Below, one piece after another: positions 52,125 to 61,236 of a stretch of 64,000 bases of DNA. A program made the position numbers and the translations under genes. Positions within the stretch are counted from its first letter, which is position 1. The number at the start of each line of letters is the position of its first letter. Below the pieces are notes generated by a model that was not told the origin of the DNA, did not search any database, and was given only the letters and a program-made list of their open reading frames with translations. This DNA is from Bacillus sp. OxB-1 (GTDB lineage Bacteria > Bacillota > Bacilli > Bacillales_A > Planococcaceae). Where the stretch lies: contig NZ_AP013294.1 of the NCBI RefSeq assembly GCF_000829195.1, positions 1,313,001 through 1,377,000 on the forward strand, written 5' to 3'.

Positions 52125-54290
52125 TTGAGAAAACCGGTTATCTGGATTGCTTCCGGGGTAGCCATCGCCTTCTTGGCATTGGCATTCGCTTTATCTATTC
52201 AAAGAGTGACAGTAACGGCTTCGGGAATCGCACTGACCGAGAAAGGCTGGCAGGCAGGTTTCTCGGCTCCGTTGAATCAGAAAGCCGAGCGATCCGGTGA
52301 TCTTTATATTACCGATCAGGAGGGCAATCGGGTGGAGACGGATATCCGTATTGAAAACGAAGGGCACACCGTTCACGTCAACGGGCTGGAACCGGGCGCG
52401 TATACGCTGCATATTAAAAAAGAGGCCGTGAAAGGGAAACGATACAAATCCCTGCAATCGGATCGGATTGATTTCACGGTCCATGAAACGATCACTTCGG
52501 TTGCATCGGAAAAAGAACTGAAAGCGTATTTTGATCGGGCGAAAAGCATGATGGAAAGCGAGAGGAAAGCGCTGCGTCAGGAATCGGCAACTATGGAAAG
52601 TGCAAATGACAAAGCAGAAGCGCAGTCTGGCAGTGCTGATCACTCGACGACGAATAATCAAGTCGCTGGAGTTGATGAAGCGGATATTGTGAAGACGGAC
52701 GGAGATTTCATTTACTCCATCATGGGCCATAGCAGGGTAATGATTTCGGACATCCGGAATCCGGAAAAACTCCGGAAAGTCCATGAATTGAAGGGGAATG
52801 ACAGTTTTTATCCAAATAGCTTGTTTTTACACGATGATCTGCTCATCGTTCTTGGCTCGAAAATGTCACCCGACCAAGGCGTGTCCAATAAACAGGCAGC
52901 AGACATGATCATGCCGATGAATGAAATGACAGTTGCCCAAATTTATGACGTCAGCAAACCGGAACAGCCGAAGCTGATCCGGGAGGTCGGGGCGGAAGGG
53001 TATTTGAACGGTGCTCGGAAAACGGGGGATATGCTCTATTTTGTTACGAATATCCAACCGTTCTATTGGATCATGGAAGAGGGGCAAGAGGAGGATCTTC
53101 GCCCGGCCGTATTGGATTCGACGGAAGACGATACCCCGAAGTTATTGGATTATAAGGACATTTCCATCTTGCCGGGAGCTGTTGAGCCAAAGTACTCCAT
53201 TATCACGGCTGTTGATCTTTCATCGCCTGCAAAAAGTGGACTTGTGACGAAAGGGTATCTCGGCAGCAGTGAGCAACTGTACATGTCAAAAGACCATCTC
53301 TATTTGACGGCATCGATTTATGAAACGGGTTCTGCGGCAGGCGGGCAGGCGCGGTCGATGATCTGGAACCCTGGCAGTGCCAACAGTGAAGTGTTCAAGT
53401 TTGCGCTGGACGGAACAAATGTCGCATTCCAAAATTCCGCCACGTTGAAAGGGACGCTGCTGAACCAGTTCTCGATGGATGAACATAACGGCCATTTCCG
53501 GGCCGTCACGACGGAGGGGAATCAATGGGATGAAAAGAACCCTTCCAAAAATCATCTATTCATCTTAGATGAAAACATGAAGCAGGTCGGGTCGGTAGAA
53601 GGGCTAGCAAAAGGGGAGCGCATTTATTCCGCTCGTTTCATGGGGGAGAAGGCGTATATGGTGACTTTCCGGGAAACGGACCCGCTCTTTGTCATCGATA
53701 TCGCCGATCCGGTCGCGCCGAAAGTGCTTGGGGAGTTGAAGATTCCGGGTTTCAGCAACTATTTGCACCCATTGGATGAACATCATCTCATCGGATTCGG
53801 CTATGAAACGACGGCAAAGAAAAATCCGCAAGGCGGCGAACCGATTATTCTAACGGAAGGGATGAAGATCTCCCTATTCGATGTATCGGACTTCGCTAAT
53901 CCGAAAGAGAAGGATACCGAAATTATCGGGGGACGGGGAAGTTACTCCCCGATCCAGCATGACCATAAATCATTATTCCAGCACCCGCAACGGAATTTAT
54001 TCGGATTCCCGGCCGTCCTCTACGAAGAACGGAAGCAAAACAAGGAATTCTGGGATGTGGACTTCCTCGGGGCAGGTGCGCTCATTTATGAAATCACACC
54101 GGAAAAAGGGATTGTGTTGAAAGGCGATTTATTGGAAGGGAAACAACCGGGAGAGCAATACGTCGATTGGGAAAAGGAAATCCAGCGCATCTTGTATAGC
54201 GGTGATAAACTGTACACCATTTCGATGAAGGAAATTACTCAATACGGCTTGGATTCAATGAAAAAGGAAAATACGTTGCAATTGCAATGA
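52125..54290 (+). CDS. Membrane-anchored beta-propeller domain protein
   Basis: 721 residues. One N-terminal helix (VIWIASGVAIAFLALAFALS) acts as signal anchor; residues 40-130 are Ig-like; from about 190 a Beta_propel domain begins with the family hallmark NNQVAGVDEADIVKTDGDFIYSI and repeats of DISNPEKL-like blade ends (DIRNPEKL, DVSKPEQPKLI, DIADPVAPKVLGELKIPGFSNYLHPL). The protein is expected on the outer face of the membrane. Role unknown. The TTG at 52125 has GGAAAGGG upstream. A strong terminator follows. Confidence 0.85.
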   Translation: MRKPVIWIASGVAIAFLALAFALSIQRVTVTASGIALTEKGWQAGFSAPLNQKAERSGDLYITDQEGNRVETDIRIENEGHTVHVNGLEPGAYTLHIKKEAVKGKRYKSLQSDRIDFTVHETITSVASEKELKAYFDRAKSMMESERKALRQESATMESANDKAEAQSGSADHSTTNNQVAGVDEADIVKTDGDFIYSIMGHSRVMISDIRNPEKLRKVHELKGNDSFYPNSLFLHDDLLIVLGSKMSPDQGVSNKQAADMIMPMNEMTVAQIYDVSKPEQPKLIREVGAEGYLNGARKTGDMLYFVTNIQPFYWIMEEGQEEDLRPAVLDSTEDDTPKLLDYKDISILPGAVEPKYSIITAVDLSSPAKSGLVTKGYLGSSEQLYMSKDHLYLTASIYETGSAAGGQARSMIWNPGSANSEVFKFALDGTNVAFQNSATLKGTLLNQFSMDEHNGHFRAVTTEGNQWDEKNPSKNHLFILDENMKQVGSVEGLAKGERIYSARFMGEKAYMVTFRETDPLFVIDIADPVAPKVLGELKIPGFSNYLHPLDEHHLIGFGYETTAKKNPQGGEPIILTEGMKISLFDVSDFANPKEKDTEIIGGRGSYSPIQHDHKSLFQHPQRNLFGFPAVLYEERKQNKEFWDVDFLGAGALIYEITPEKGIVLKGDLLEGKQPGEQYVDWEKEIQRILYSGDKLYTISMKEITQYGLDSMKKENTLQLQ

Positions 54291-54296
54291 AGAGGG

Positions 54297-54328
54297 GGCC
54301 GTCCGGAAAGTCGGACGGCCTTTTCACT
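54297..54328 (+). terminator. Terminator after beta-propeller gene
   Basis: GGCCGTCCG pairs with CGGACGGCC over a short loop (GAAAGT) and is followed by TTTT. Confidence 0.9.
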
Positions 54329-54335
54329 ATGAGGT

Positions 54336-54505
54336 GAAACTGTCCGACGCTGGTTCGGAACTGAGTCACCCTATCTCTGGACTGTCACACCCTCGGTCGA
54401 AACTGCCGCACCCCGGTGAAACTGTCCGACGCTGGTCCGGAACTGAGTCACCCTGTCTCTGGACTGTCACACCCTCGGTCGAAACTGCCGCACCTCGGAG
54501 AAATT
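54336..54505. repeat. Array C: 82-bp tandem repeat of four 19-22-nt units
   Basis: Units start GAAACTGTCC, GAACTGAGTC, GACTGTCACA and GAAACTGCCG and measure 22, 22, 19 and 19 nt. The set of four occurs twice (54336 and 54418, exactly 82 bp apart) with only a few differences. It begins 8 nt after the terminator. No protein is convincing here. The remaining 180 nt up to the next gene show no feature I can support apart from its ribosome binding site. Confidence 0.88.
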
Positions 54506-54688
54506 CGTTGCGGCGAGCATGTAATAAGAGCAGTCTCAGGTCCGTGTTCGCTTTGTTGCTGTACGATACGCCATCACCTTTTCTCCTGTTTCCCGATAGT
54601 ATGTGTATTCGGATCGGTCTTTTATTCTTCCATACATTGTATTTTCCATTGCTCTTCGCTAAGATAAATTCAAAAGGAGGCGGACGGG

Positions 54689-55429
54689 GTGGGGGACAAG
54701 GAAATGGCGATCGATTGTTGTCTGTTGGCCGGCCGGCTCATGATGGAGGCGGGGGCGGAGACGTATCGGGTGGAGGATACGATGGCTCGGATGGCGCAAA
54801 CGCAGTTACTATCCGCCACGCATAGTTTTGTGACGCCGACGGGGATCATTTTTTCCCCGGGCAGCCCACATCATACGAAATTGATCCGGATTGAGCATCG
54901 ATCGACCGATTTGGAGAAGATTGCACTCGTCAATGACGTGTCCCGCAAGCTGGCCGCCGGGGAATATACTTTGGAAGAGGCGTATGCCCGCCTGAAACAA
55001 ATCGAACGGGAGAATGTCATGTTCCCGATCTGGCTCCAAATCATTGCGGCCGCTGTGGCAAGCGGCTGTTTTCTTCTTATGTTCGGCGGGCGGTGGATCG
55101 ATCTTCCGGCTGCCATTTTCGCAGGGGGCTTCGGATTTCTTGTCGTCACATTCATCCAGGAATGGACACGGGTGAAGTTCTTCGCCGAATTTGTGGCTGC
55201 CCTGTTTGTCGGGTTGATCAGTTATGTGGCTGTCAGGGGAGGCGTCGGAACGGAATTGGATACGATCATCATCGGGTCGGTCATGCCTCTTGTTCCCGGT
55301 CTTTTGATCACGAATGCGGTACGGGATTTGATGGCAGGCCATTTCGTGTCAGGTTTGTCAAAAGGGGCCGAGGCCTTCCTCACTTCCTTCGCCATCGGGG
55401 CTGGGGTGGCGCTTGTGTTAGCCTTTTAA
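54689..55429 (+). CDS. Threonine/serine exporter, N-terminal ThrE-type subunit
   Basis: 246 residues. An N-terminal cytosolic ThrE domain (LLAGRLMMEAGAETYRVEDTMARMA, FVTPTGIIFS) precedes about five membrane helices with VMPLVPGLLITNAVRDLMAG. It corresponds to the YjjP half of a split ThrE exporter. GTG start with AAAGGAGG 8 nt upstream. The partner half follows 39 nt later. Confidence 0.9.
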   Translation: MGDKEMAIDCCLLAGRLMMEAGAETYRVEDTMARMAQTQLLSATHSFVTPTGIIFSPGSPHHTKLIRIEHRSTDLEKIALVNDVSRKLAAGEYTLEEAYARLKQIERENVMFPIWLQIIAAAVASGCFLLMFGGRWIDLPAAIFAGGFGFLVVTFIQEWTRVKFFAEFVAALFVGLISYVAVRGGVGTELDTIIIGSVMPLVPGLLITNAVRDLMAGHFVSGLSKGAEAFLTSFAIGAGVALVLAF

Positions 55430-55468
55430 CTGAATTGTTCAGATAGTAATGGAGAGGAGCGGGTTAAG

Positions 55469-55927
55469 ATGACTTCATTTCTCCTGCAAGGCGCTCTCAG
55501 TTTTTTGGCGACGATGGGGTTTGGCATTTTATTCAACGCGCCGCGTCGGATGCTGTTATACTGCGGATTGGCGGGGATGACGGGTTGGCTTGTCTATCAA
55601 TTGTTCAATGAAATGCTCGAGGATCCGGTCCGTTCCTCGTTTTTCGGGGCGTTCACGGTCGCCGTCGTCGCCAATCTTTTCGCGAAGCGCTTTCGGATGC
55701 CGATGATCATCTTCAGCGTGGCTGGCATCATTCCGCTCGTGCCGGGCGGGACGGCGTATAATGCGATGCGGCATGTCGTGGAAAATGATTATCTGGCTGC
55801 TCTGTCCTATGCTTCTGTCGCTTTCATGGTATCGGGGGCGATTGCAATGGGCTTGGTGTTCGCGGAAGTGATGATCCAGCTCATCTTCCGGGCCCTTCAT
55901 GGGGGGAAACAAAAATCGGCAACATAA
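55469..55927 (+). CDS. Threonine/serine exporter, C-terminal ThrE_2 subunit
   Basis: 152 residues, four to five membrane segments: GFGILFNAPRRMLLYCGLAGMTGW, and the conserved FSVAGIIPLVPGGTAYNAMRHVVEND. It is the YjjB-like partner of the preceding gene, and the two together equal one full ThrE. GGAGAGGAG precedes the ATG. Confidence 0.9.
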   Translation: MTSFLLQGALSFLATMGFGILFNAPRRMLLYCGLAGMTGWLVYQLFNEMLEDPVRSSFFGAFTVAVVANLFAKRFRMPMIIFSVAGIIPLVPGGTAYNAMRHVVENDYLAALSYASVAFMVSGAIAMGLVFAEVMIQLIFRALHGGKQKSAT

Positions 55928-55966
55928 AAACGGAGTGGCCTTTCATCCGAAAGCACTCCGTTTTTT
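55926..55966. terminator. Bidirectional terminator
   Basis: AAAACGGAGTG pairs with CACTCCGTTTT around a 16-nt loop that itself holds CTTTC/GAAAG pairing. It serves both the ThrE_2 gene and the converging EAL gene. Confidence 0.92.
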
Positions 55967-55971
55967 GTCTA

Positions 55972-57624
55972 TCACAAGACGGCAATTTTCTCGAGGGTGA
56001 CAGGCACACCGATATGATAGCCCTGGATGGCATCGACGCCCATCGAGATGAGCAGATCCTTCTGTTCCTCTGTCTCCACACCTTCCGCGACGACATAGAG
56101 ACCGAGGGATTTCCCAAGGCGGATCATCCCTTCCACCAATTGTTGCGTCTTGTTGTGGGTCAATAAAGAACCGATAAACTCTTTATCTATCTTGATTTTT
56201 GAAATCGGCAAGTTTTGTAGAAAACGGAACGAACCGTATCCGGTCCCGAAATCATCGAGAGCGAAGTCGATCCCTTCTTCTTTCAGGTCATTCATTTGAC
56301 CGACGAGGGACTGCTCTTCTTCGGCTTGGAAGGCGAACCGTTCTGTAATCTCGAGTTGGATCCGGTTGGACGGGCAGCCGGTTGCTTCCAAAATCGAATG
56401 GACTTTTTCAGGCATCCGGGCATTGCTGAATTCCCGGACGGACGAGTTCACCGAAATTTTAATATCTTGTTTACTTTTTGCCCATTCCGCTGCTAGTTGG
56501 GCGGCATTCCGCAACACAAACGCGCCGATTTCATGAATAAGTCCGTTTTCCTCTGCAACGGAGATCAATTCTTCCGGCGTCACAATCCCAAGTTCATCGT
56601 CCTCCCAACGGACAAGGGCCTCATACATATTGATCTGTCCGCTTGCCACGTCCCATTGTGGTTGGTAGACGACCTGGAGGCTCTGTTCTTTCAAGGCGGT
56701 CAACATTTTCCGGTCGATCGAGGCACGACGATTGAGCCCGCGATGCGATTCGGCGGTCAATGAAACGATTTTTCCACCGCCGTGTTCAATGACATCCTTG
56801 GTTGCGGTCAGCGCTGCCTGGATGAGATGGTTATACGTCTGTTGGTCTTCCGGGAACCGGACGATCCCTCCGCTGACGGAAATCGGCAAGGCATTATTGT
56901 CGATATAAATCGGGTTTTGCTCCAAAAATTCGAGAAATCCTTGGATATACCAATCGCCGAATGGTGTCAAGACGGCGAATTCACTGATGCCGATCCGGGC
57001 GATCGGATTGTCTTGGAAAAACCGCTTCAACCGATTGCTGAATGATTTGATCAATTCTCTTTCAGAATCATGGGAATGCAAGTCTTTCAAAGTGTAATAA
57101 TGGTCAATCGCAATATGGACAAAGGAAAAATGCTTGTCTTCCTGGATCATTTCATTTACAGTCGCTTCAAGCTTATGTCGGCTCATCAGCCCTGTCTCAA
57201 AGTCGATAAAGGCGATCTGTTGAAGCTGATTGCGCATAATCACGTCTTGTGTGATATCCAGTTCCAAGAACGTGACGGAAATCATTTCCCCCTTATCGTC
57301 CATGAACGGGACGGCGATCAGGTTGACATGATACGATTCGCCGGTCCGCCCCATTTTTTCGGTTGCGCCGGACCATGTTTTCCCTTTGCGCACGGTATCC
57401 CAAATAAGATGGGCTTGTTCGACCCCTTCTTCCGTTTCGGGGAACATTTGCCACACCGTCTTTCCGAGAATCCGTTTCGGTGTCCATTTGCTGATGTCGA
57501 GGAATTTTTTGTTCGTGTAGAATATGACACCCTCTGCATCGGTGCGACTCACCATGTAGAACTGCTCAAGATTATGCAGAAGGTCCGGGAGTTCCGGCAT
57601 AAATTGCCCGCTTTCGGATTTCAT
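55972..57624 (-). CDS. PAS-GGDEF(degenerate)-EAL protein, probable c-di-GMP phosphodiesterase
   Basis: 550 residues. PAS domain (about 15-125: FYMVSRTDAEGVIFYTNKKFLD), then a GGDEF domain whose active motif reads ARIGISEFAVL, so diguanylate cyclase activity is unlikely, then an EAL domain. The EAL residues are all present: MYEALVRW, LEITERF, ALDDFGTGYGSF, IKIDKEF and EGVET. It likely hydrolyses c-di-GMP, with the PAS and degenerate GGDEF domains as input. The ATG at 57624 has GGGGA 7 nt upstream. Confidence 0.88.
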   Translation of the reverse strand: MKSESGQFMPELPDLLHNLEQFYMVSRTDAEGVIFYTNKKFLDISKWTPKRILGKTVWQMFPETEEGVEQAHLIWDTVRKGKTWSGATEKMGRTGESYHVNLIAVPFMDDKGEMISVTFLELDITQDVIMRNQLQQIAFIDFETGLMSRHKLEATVNEMIQEDKHFSFVHIAIDHYYTLKDLHSHDSERELIKSFSNRLKRFFQDNPIARIGISEFAVLTPFGDWYIQGFLEFLEQNPIYIDNNALPISVSGGIVRFPEDQQTYNHLIQAALTATKDVIEHGGGKIVSLTAESHRGLNRRASIDRKMLTALKEQSLQVVYQPQWDVASGQINMYEALVRWEDDELGIVTPEELISVAEENGLIHEIGAFVLRNAAQLAAEWAKSKQDIKISVNSSVREFSNARMPEKVHSILEATGCPSNRIQLEITERFAFQAEEEQSLVGQMNDLKEEGIDFALDDFGTGYGSFRFLQNLPISKIKIDKEFIGSLLTHNKTQQLVEGMIRLGKSLGLYVVAEGVETEEQKDLLISMGVDAIQGYHIGVPVTLEKIAVL

Positions 57625-57790
57625 ATCACTGTCCCCTTTTGGATGTTTTATACTACTATTATAATAAAACATTTTTTGCTTTTCACCATGATTATGACAA
57701 ATCTCCAACTTTTGTTTATTTTTAGGAGTTTTTCAATCGAATCATTAGGTGAATGGGCATGGTAAGGTCGGACTGGAGAGGAGAGTTTCG

Positions 57791-58693
57791 ATGGAACGGT
57801 TCAAAGGAATCGCGATGATCATCATAGGTGCCGTGTTGTGGGGAGCGACAGGGCCTATGATGGAATGGCTCCTTACAGAGAGTGCGATGACACGCTCTTT
57901 TTTAATCATTGTGAGAATGATAGTGGCCGGGATTCTGCTTCTTTCCATTCTGAGAGGGAGAGGAGTGCGAATTTTAGCTCCCTTGCAGCAAAAAGTATGG
58001 TCCCGGCAACTTATTTTGTTTGGCATATTCGGGATGCTCGGAGTTCAATATACTTTTCTCGGATCCATCGAATCTAGCAATGCCATAATCGCTACATTAT
58101 TTCAATTTTTGGCGCCGATCTTTATTATCATTTTCATCTCATGGCGGCAGTGGGCATTGCCACCTCGCGCACAAGTGATCGGAATCGCTGTCACCATCAT
58201 CGGGCTGTTCCTCTTAATGACGGATGGATCGTTTGCTGCGTTTACACTGAGCAAGGTAGCAGTGGCGTGGGGTGTTGCGGTCGGGCTCACCTTCGCTTTC
58301 TACACCTTGTATCCCGTCCGCTTGATGAGCGAATGGGGAGTGCTGCTCGCTGTAGGGTGGGGGATGCTGATTGGAGGAGCGGCTTTATTCATCGTGAATC
58401 CGATGGCCGTCCTCTCGGGGTACGAACCGCTGCTCGACTGGCGGATCGCGGGCATGCTCGCCTTGGTCGTCATCGTCGGGACGGTCGCCTTCTCCTTGTT
58501 TTTAGGAAGCATGAAATACATCACCCCGGTCGAGACGAGTATTTTATCCAGCTTCGAACCGCTGACTGCGATGGTCATCTCGGTCCTGTGGCTCGGGCAA
58601 GTGCTCGGGATGTGGCAACTTGCAGGGGCGCTCGTCATGCTCATTGGCGTTGTGGGCTTGTCAATTGCGGGAAGTAAAGCACGGGAAAAATAA
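57791..58693 (+). CDS. EamA/DMT-family transporter
   Basis: 300 residues with ten membrane helices in two EamA repeats (GAVLWGATGPMMEWLLT; YITPVETSILSSFEPLTAMVISVLWLGQ). Related Bacillus proteins export small metabolites; the substrate is unknown. The ATG at 57791 follows GGAGAGGAG; the longer ORF start has no site. It ends inside the large palindrome at 58692. Confidence 0.88.
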   Translation: MERFKGIAMIIIGAVLWGATGPMMEWLLTESAMTRSFLIIVRMIVAGILLLSILRGRGVRILAPLQQKVWSRQLILFGIFGMLGVQYTFLGSIESSNAIIATLFQFLAPIFIIIFISWRQWALPPRAQVIGIAVTIIGLFLLMTDGSFAAFTLSKVAVAWGVAVGLTFAFYTLYPVRLMSEWGVLLAVGWGMLIGGAALFIVNPMAVLSGYEPLLDWRIAGMLALVVIVGTVAFSLFLGSMKYITPVETSILSSFEPLTAMVISVLWLGQVLGMWQLAGALVMLIGVVGLSIAGSKAREK

Positions 58694-58903
58694 AAACGGG
58701 GCTGTCCAGAAAGTGGATTTTCCGGTTAAACACGCAAAAAGCAAGGGCTCTGGTCGCTTTCCGCGGGCCAGCCGACGAGCCTCCTCCGGCTTACAGCCGT
58801 GCGGGGTCTCGTCGGCCGGCTTTCCCGCAGGAGTCTCCCGGCGCCCTTGCTTTTTGCTAGTATCCAACTCTGTGCCTGGACTTTTCGGACAGCCCCGTTT
58901 TTT
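58692..58903. repeat. Large structured palindromic element, 212 bp
   Basis: The outer arms AAAAACGGGGCTGTCC (58692-58707) and GGACAGCCCCGTTTTTT (58887-58903) are complementary. Inside, AAAAAGCAAGGGC pairs with GCCCTTGCTTTTT and CCGACGAG with CTCGTCGG, giving a long multi-branched palindrome. Similar sequences with CTTTCCGCGGGC and CCCGCAGGAGTCTC are scattered in Bacillales genomes as far as I recall, so this is likely a MITE-like repeat. It also works as a terminator for the converging genes. Confidence 0.8.
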
Positions 58904-59616
58904 CACATGGATTCCTCTTCATCGAGCCACGAGGCATACAAACCATCATCAATATCGACTACTAACCCTTTTGGAACGCGAAGATAGATGAGTTGACCCC
59001 GTGATGTAGATGAACCAAGGTCCATTCCACCGCGACGCGACTTCCCTGTGAATTGCTGTAGCAGTTCGGCGTCTTCATAGGAGTTCAGCTCCAGGCGGGA
59101 CTTTGGCTGTGGATAAATGATCATCTGGCCGTCCTCCCAGCGGGGAAGAAAGTGCTCGACCCGGCCAGATAGATCATAGGGACCGACGATAAGGAAAGCC
59201 CTGATGATTTTTTCCTCAATCACCCCATCGTCCGTATCTTTCCGCTCCAATATGATTTGGGGGGATTCTTCGAACTCCGTCACTTGATTGACAATACGAA
59301 ACCTATCCTGGACGGGGTAGGTCTGATCCCTGATGATCCGGTCAGCAGGAAGGGCATCGACATTACCCGACCAAACCATTTCATCGAGCTCGTATTCCGC
59401 ATTTTCGTTCGCCATCGGAAGTTCTAGCGGTTCCCGGCTGTCAAGGAATCCGACAGTGACTGCAGCGATAAGCAAAATTGCCAAATAGGCGGCAAAGAAC
59501 ACATAGGTCCATTTGCGGTCTATTTGCACCCTATTGGAAAATCTCCTCTTTTTCGGAAGAAAAACGAACAAGAGCAATAGGATAAGGAGAACAGGGAGGA
59601 ATGCAGCTACCATCAT
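58903..59616 (-). CDS. Membrane protein of unknown function, Ytr-like operon
   Basis: 237 residues. Two N-terminal hydrophobic helices (FLPVLLILLLLFVFLP and VFFAAYLAILLIAAVTVGFL) precede an outside or cytosolic domain of about 160 residues with no motif that I recognise. It overlaps the permease gene by 4 nt and is the last gene of the GntR-ABC operon, so it probably forms part of the same transporter or its accessory apparatus. Confidence 0.7.
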   Translation of the reverse strand: MMVAAFLPVLLILLLLFVFLPKKRRFSNRVQIDRKWTYVFFAAYLAILLIAAVTVGFLDSREPLELPMANENAEYELDEMVWSGNVDALPADRIIRDQTYPVQDRFRIVNQVTEFEESPQIILERKDTDDGVIEEKIIRAFLIVGPYDLSGRVEHFLPRWEDGQMIIYPQPKSRLELNSYEDAELLQQFTGKSRRGGMDLGSSTSRGQLIYLRVPKGLVVDIDDGLYASWLDEEESM

Positions 59617-60359
59617 TTCCTCACCTCCAATCGATCCGTCAAGAATGCCGCCATCCCAAACAGGCCGGCCACTGTGACAGCCACCTTCAAGAGAAAGACG
59701 GGAAGGGAGGTTTCCACTCCATAGAACTCTGCTGCTTTCTCGATGATTTCAAATGTAAGAAAACCTGTAAAGAATGGCAAGACGAACAAGACAAGGATGA
59801 GCAGCGGAATGACAAGCTTACTCCGCTGAACTAGCGCTCCGATGCCATAGCCAATGCTGGCAATCAAAATGACATACAAAATGGCAGTCGCCATTTGTGT
59901 AAAGAATTCCATCGGTGCCGTGAAAATATCCCAAGAACTGATCAGGAACGGCTCCGACCGGAACAAGGAGATGAATTTGACGATCGAGCCGGCCAGCACT
60001 GCCGTTGCACCGCCGATTGCGGAGGCTGCCAATAGGAAGAGGAAGCTCGACACGTGATGGCTCATCCGGTTCGACACGTAAGCGAAGGCGTCATTGCGGT
60101 ATGCGGTTGTCGTCAATAAAATGCCTGTTGTAAAGGCCCAAATGAGCGTCATGATAAAAGGAAAGTCGCCGGTAGCCGTCGTCACGGTGATTTCCATCGA
60201 CGAACCGCCATAGAAACTGCTCCTCGAGTTGAATCCCAACAGCATGCCGATGATTTGCATGACCATCAGGGAGGTGAATACACCTGTATATGCGTTGAAC
60301 TTATAGCGCACTTGCTTCCGGACAATCTCAGTCAGCCGCGGTTCTGTCAAATACATCAT
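59613..60359 (-). CDS. ABC transporter permease, Ytr-like operon
   Basis: 248 residues with six predicted membrane helices (FTSLMVMQIIGMLLGF, FIMTLIWAFTTGILLTTTAY, FLFLLAASAIGGATAVLAG and others). It has no classical EAA loop. Its position after a single-domain ATPase and a GntR repressor matches ytrBCD-type systems. The start at 60359 is chosen for GGAGGG 5 nt upstream; an upstream in-frame ATG precedes this site. Confidence 0.8.
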   Translation of the reverse strand: MMYLTEPRLTEIVRKQVRYKFNAYTGVFTSLMVMQIIGMLLGFNSRSSFYGGSSMEITVTTATGDFPFIMTLIWAFTTGILLTTTAYRNDAFAYVSNRMSHHVSSFLFLLAASAIGGATAVLAGSIVKFISLFRSEPFLISSWDIFTAPMEFFTQMATAILYVILIASIGYGIGALVQRSKLVIPLLILVLFVLPFFTGFLTFEIIEKAAEFYGVETSLPVFLLKVAVTVAGLFGMAAFLTDRLEVRK

Positions 60360-61236
60360 CGATCCCTCCATTCAACCCGGCCGTCAAGATGACATAGGCC
60401 TCATTCGCCGAAACCGGCAGTACCTTTAGGCCCGCTTCCGTCAATTTTGCCGTTTCCTCATCGGACAGGTTATTCTCCAATATGAGTTCACTCCAAGCGC
60501 CGTTTTGAAGCCGGCCATAGGTTGTTCTGTTTACTGCGATATAAGCCAACTTCTCTTCTTTGCCGACCAGCTTGATGAATTTTTCTTGCAGCTCGGTGAT
60601 CGGCCCGTGGAACCGGACGCCGCCATCATGGATCAGTAAAATATCTTCCAGCAAATCCTCGATCTCCTCCAGGTGGTGGCTGGACAATAAAATGGTTCGC
60701 GGATGGGCGATATAATCTTTCAGGAGTGCCCGGTAGAAATCTTTCCGGACCGCCGTATCCATACCGTTCGTCGGCTCATCAAAAATGGTCAGCGGACAGT
60801 GGGCCGCAATCCCGAAAATGGTGTTGAACGTGCTTTTTTTCCCTTTTGATAAAGTCGCATGCCGGGAATCGGGGTGGAAATGAAAATAATCGAAGAGCCT
60901 TTGCGCGAGACCCGCATCCCAATTCGGATAAAAACGGGCCGCCTCGTACAGAATATCCTTCAATGTCAGCTTGTCGGAAAAGCTTAGCGTATCATCGACC
61001 AAAATGGTGTTCGCCGAAACTTTTAAATTATTGAAAGGATCTTCCGAAAAGATCCGCACCTCTCCGGAAGTCGTTTCGATATGCCCCGTTGCGATTTTCA
61101 TCAAAGTCGACTTGCCGACTCCATTCCGTCCGATCACGCCCGTCAAGATGCCTTCTTCGATGGCGAAGTTCAATCGGTTCAATACGCTATGCGTCCCGAA
61201 TGTTTTCGAGACATCGTGAAATTCAATAACGTTCAT
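60328..61236 (-). CDS. ABC transporter ATPase, YtrB-like
   Basis: 302 residues. Walker A GRNGVGKSTLMKIA, signature region ATLSKGKKSTFNTIFG, Walker B LTIFDEPTNGMD, and switch His in LLSSHHLEE. The signature reads LSKGKK rather than LSGGQ, typical of the YtrB/BcrA-like branch. A C-terminal 80-residue extension follows the ATPase core. It starts 4 nt inside the GntR gene stop, so the two are coupled. Confidence 0.9.
   Translation of the reverse strand: MNVIEFHDVSKTFGTHSVLNRLNFAIEEGILTGVIGRNGVGKSTLMKIATGHIETTSGEVRIFSEDPFNNLKVSANTILVDDTLSFSDKLTLKDILYEAARFYPNWDAGLAQRLFDYFHFHPDSRHATLSKGKKSTFNTIFGIAAHCPLTIFDEPTNGMDTAVRKDFYRALLKDYIAHPRTILLSSHHLEEIEDLLEDILLIHDGGVRFHGPITELQEKFIKLVGKEEKLAYIAVNRTTYGRLQNGAWSELILENNLSDEETAKLTEAGLKVLPVSANEAYVILTAGLNGGIDDVFDRTAAD

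Noticed and set aside
54334..54825. 163-codon ORF over array C
   Set aside because: It runs through the repeats and into the ThrE gene in another frame; composition is not protein-like.
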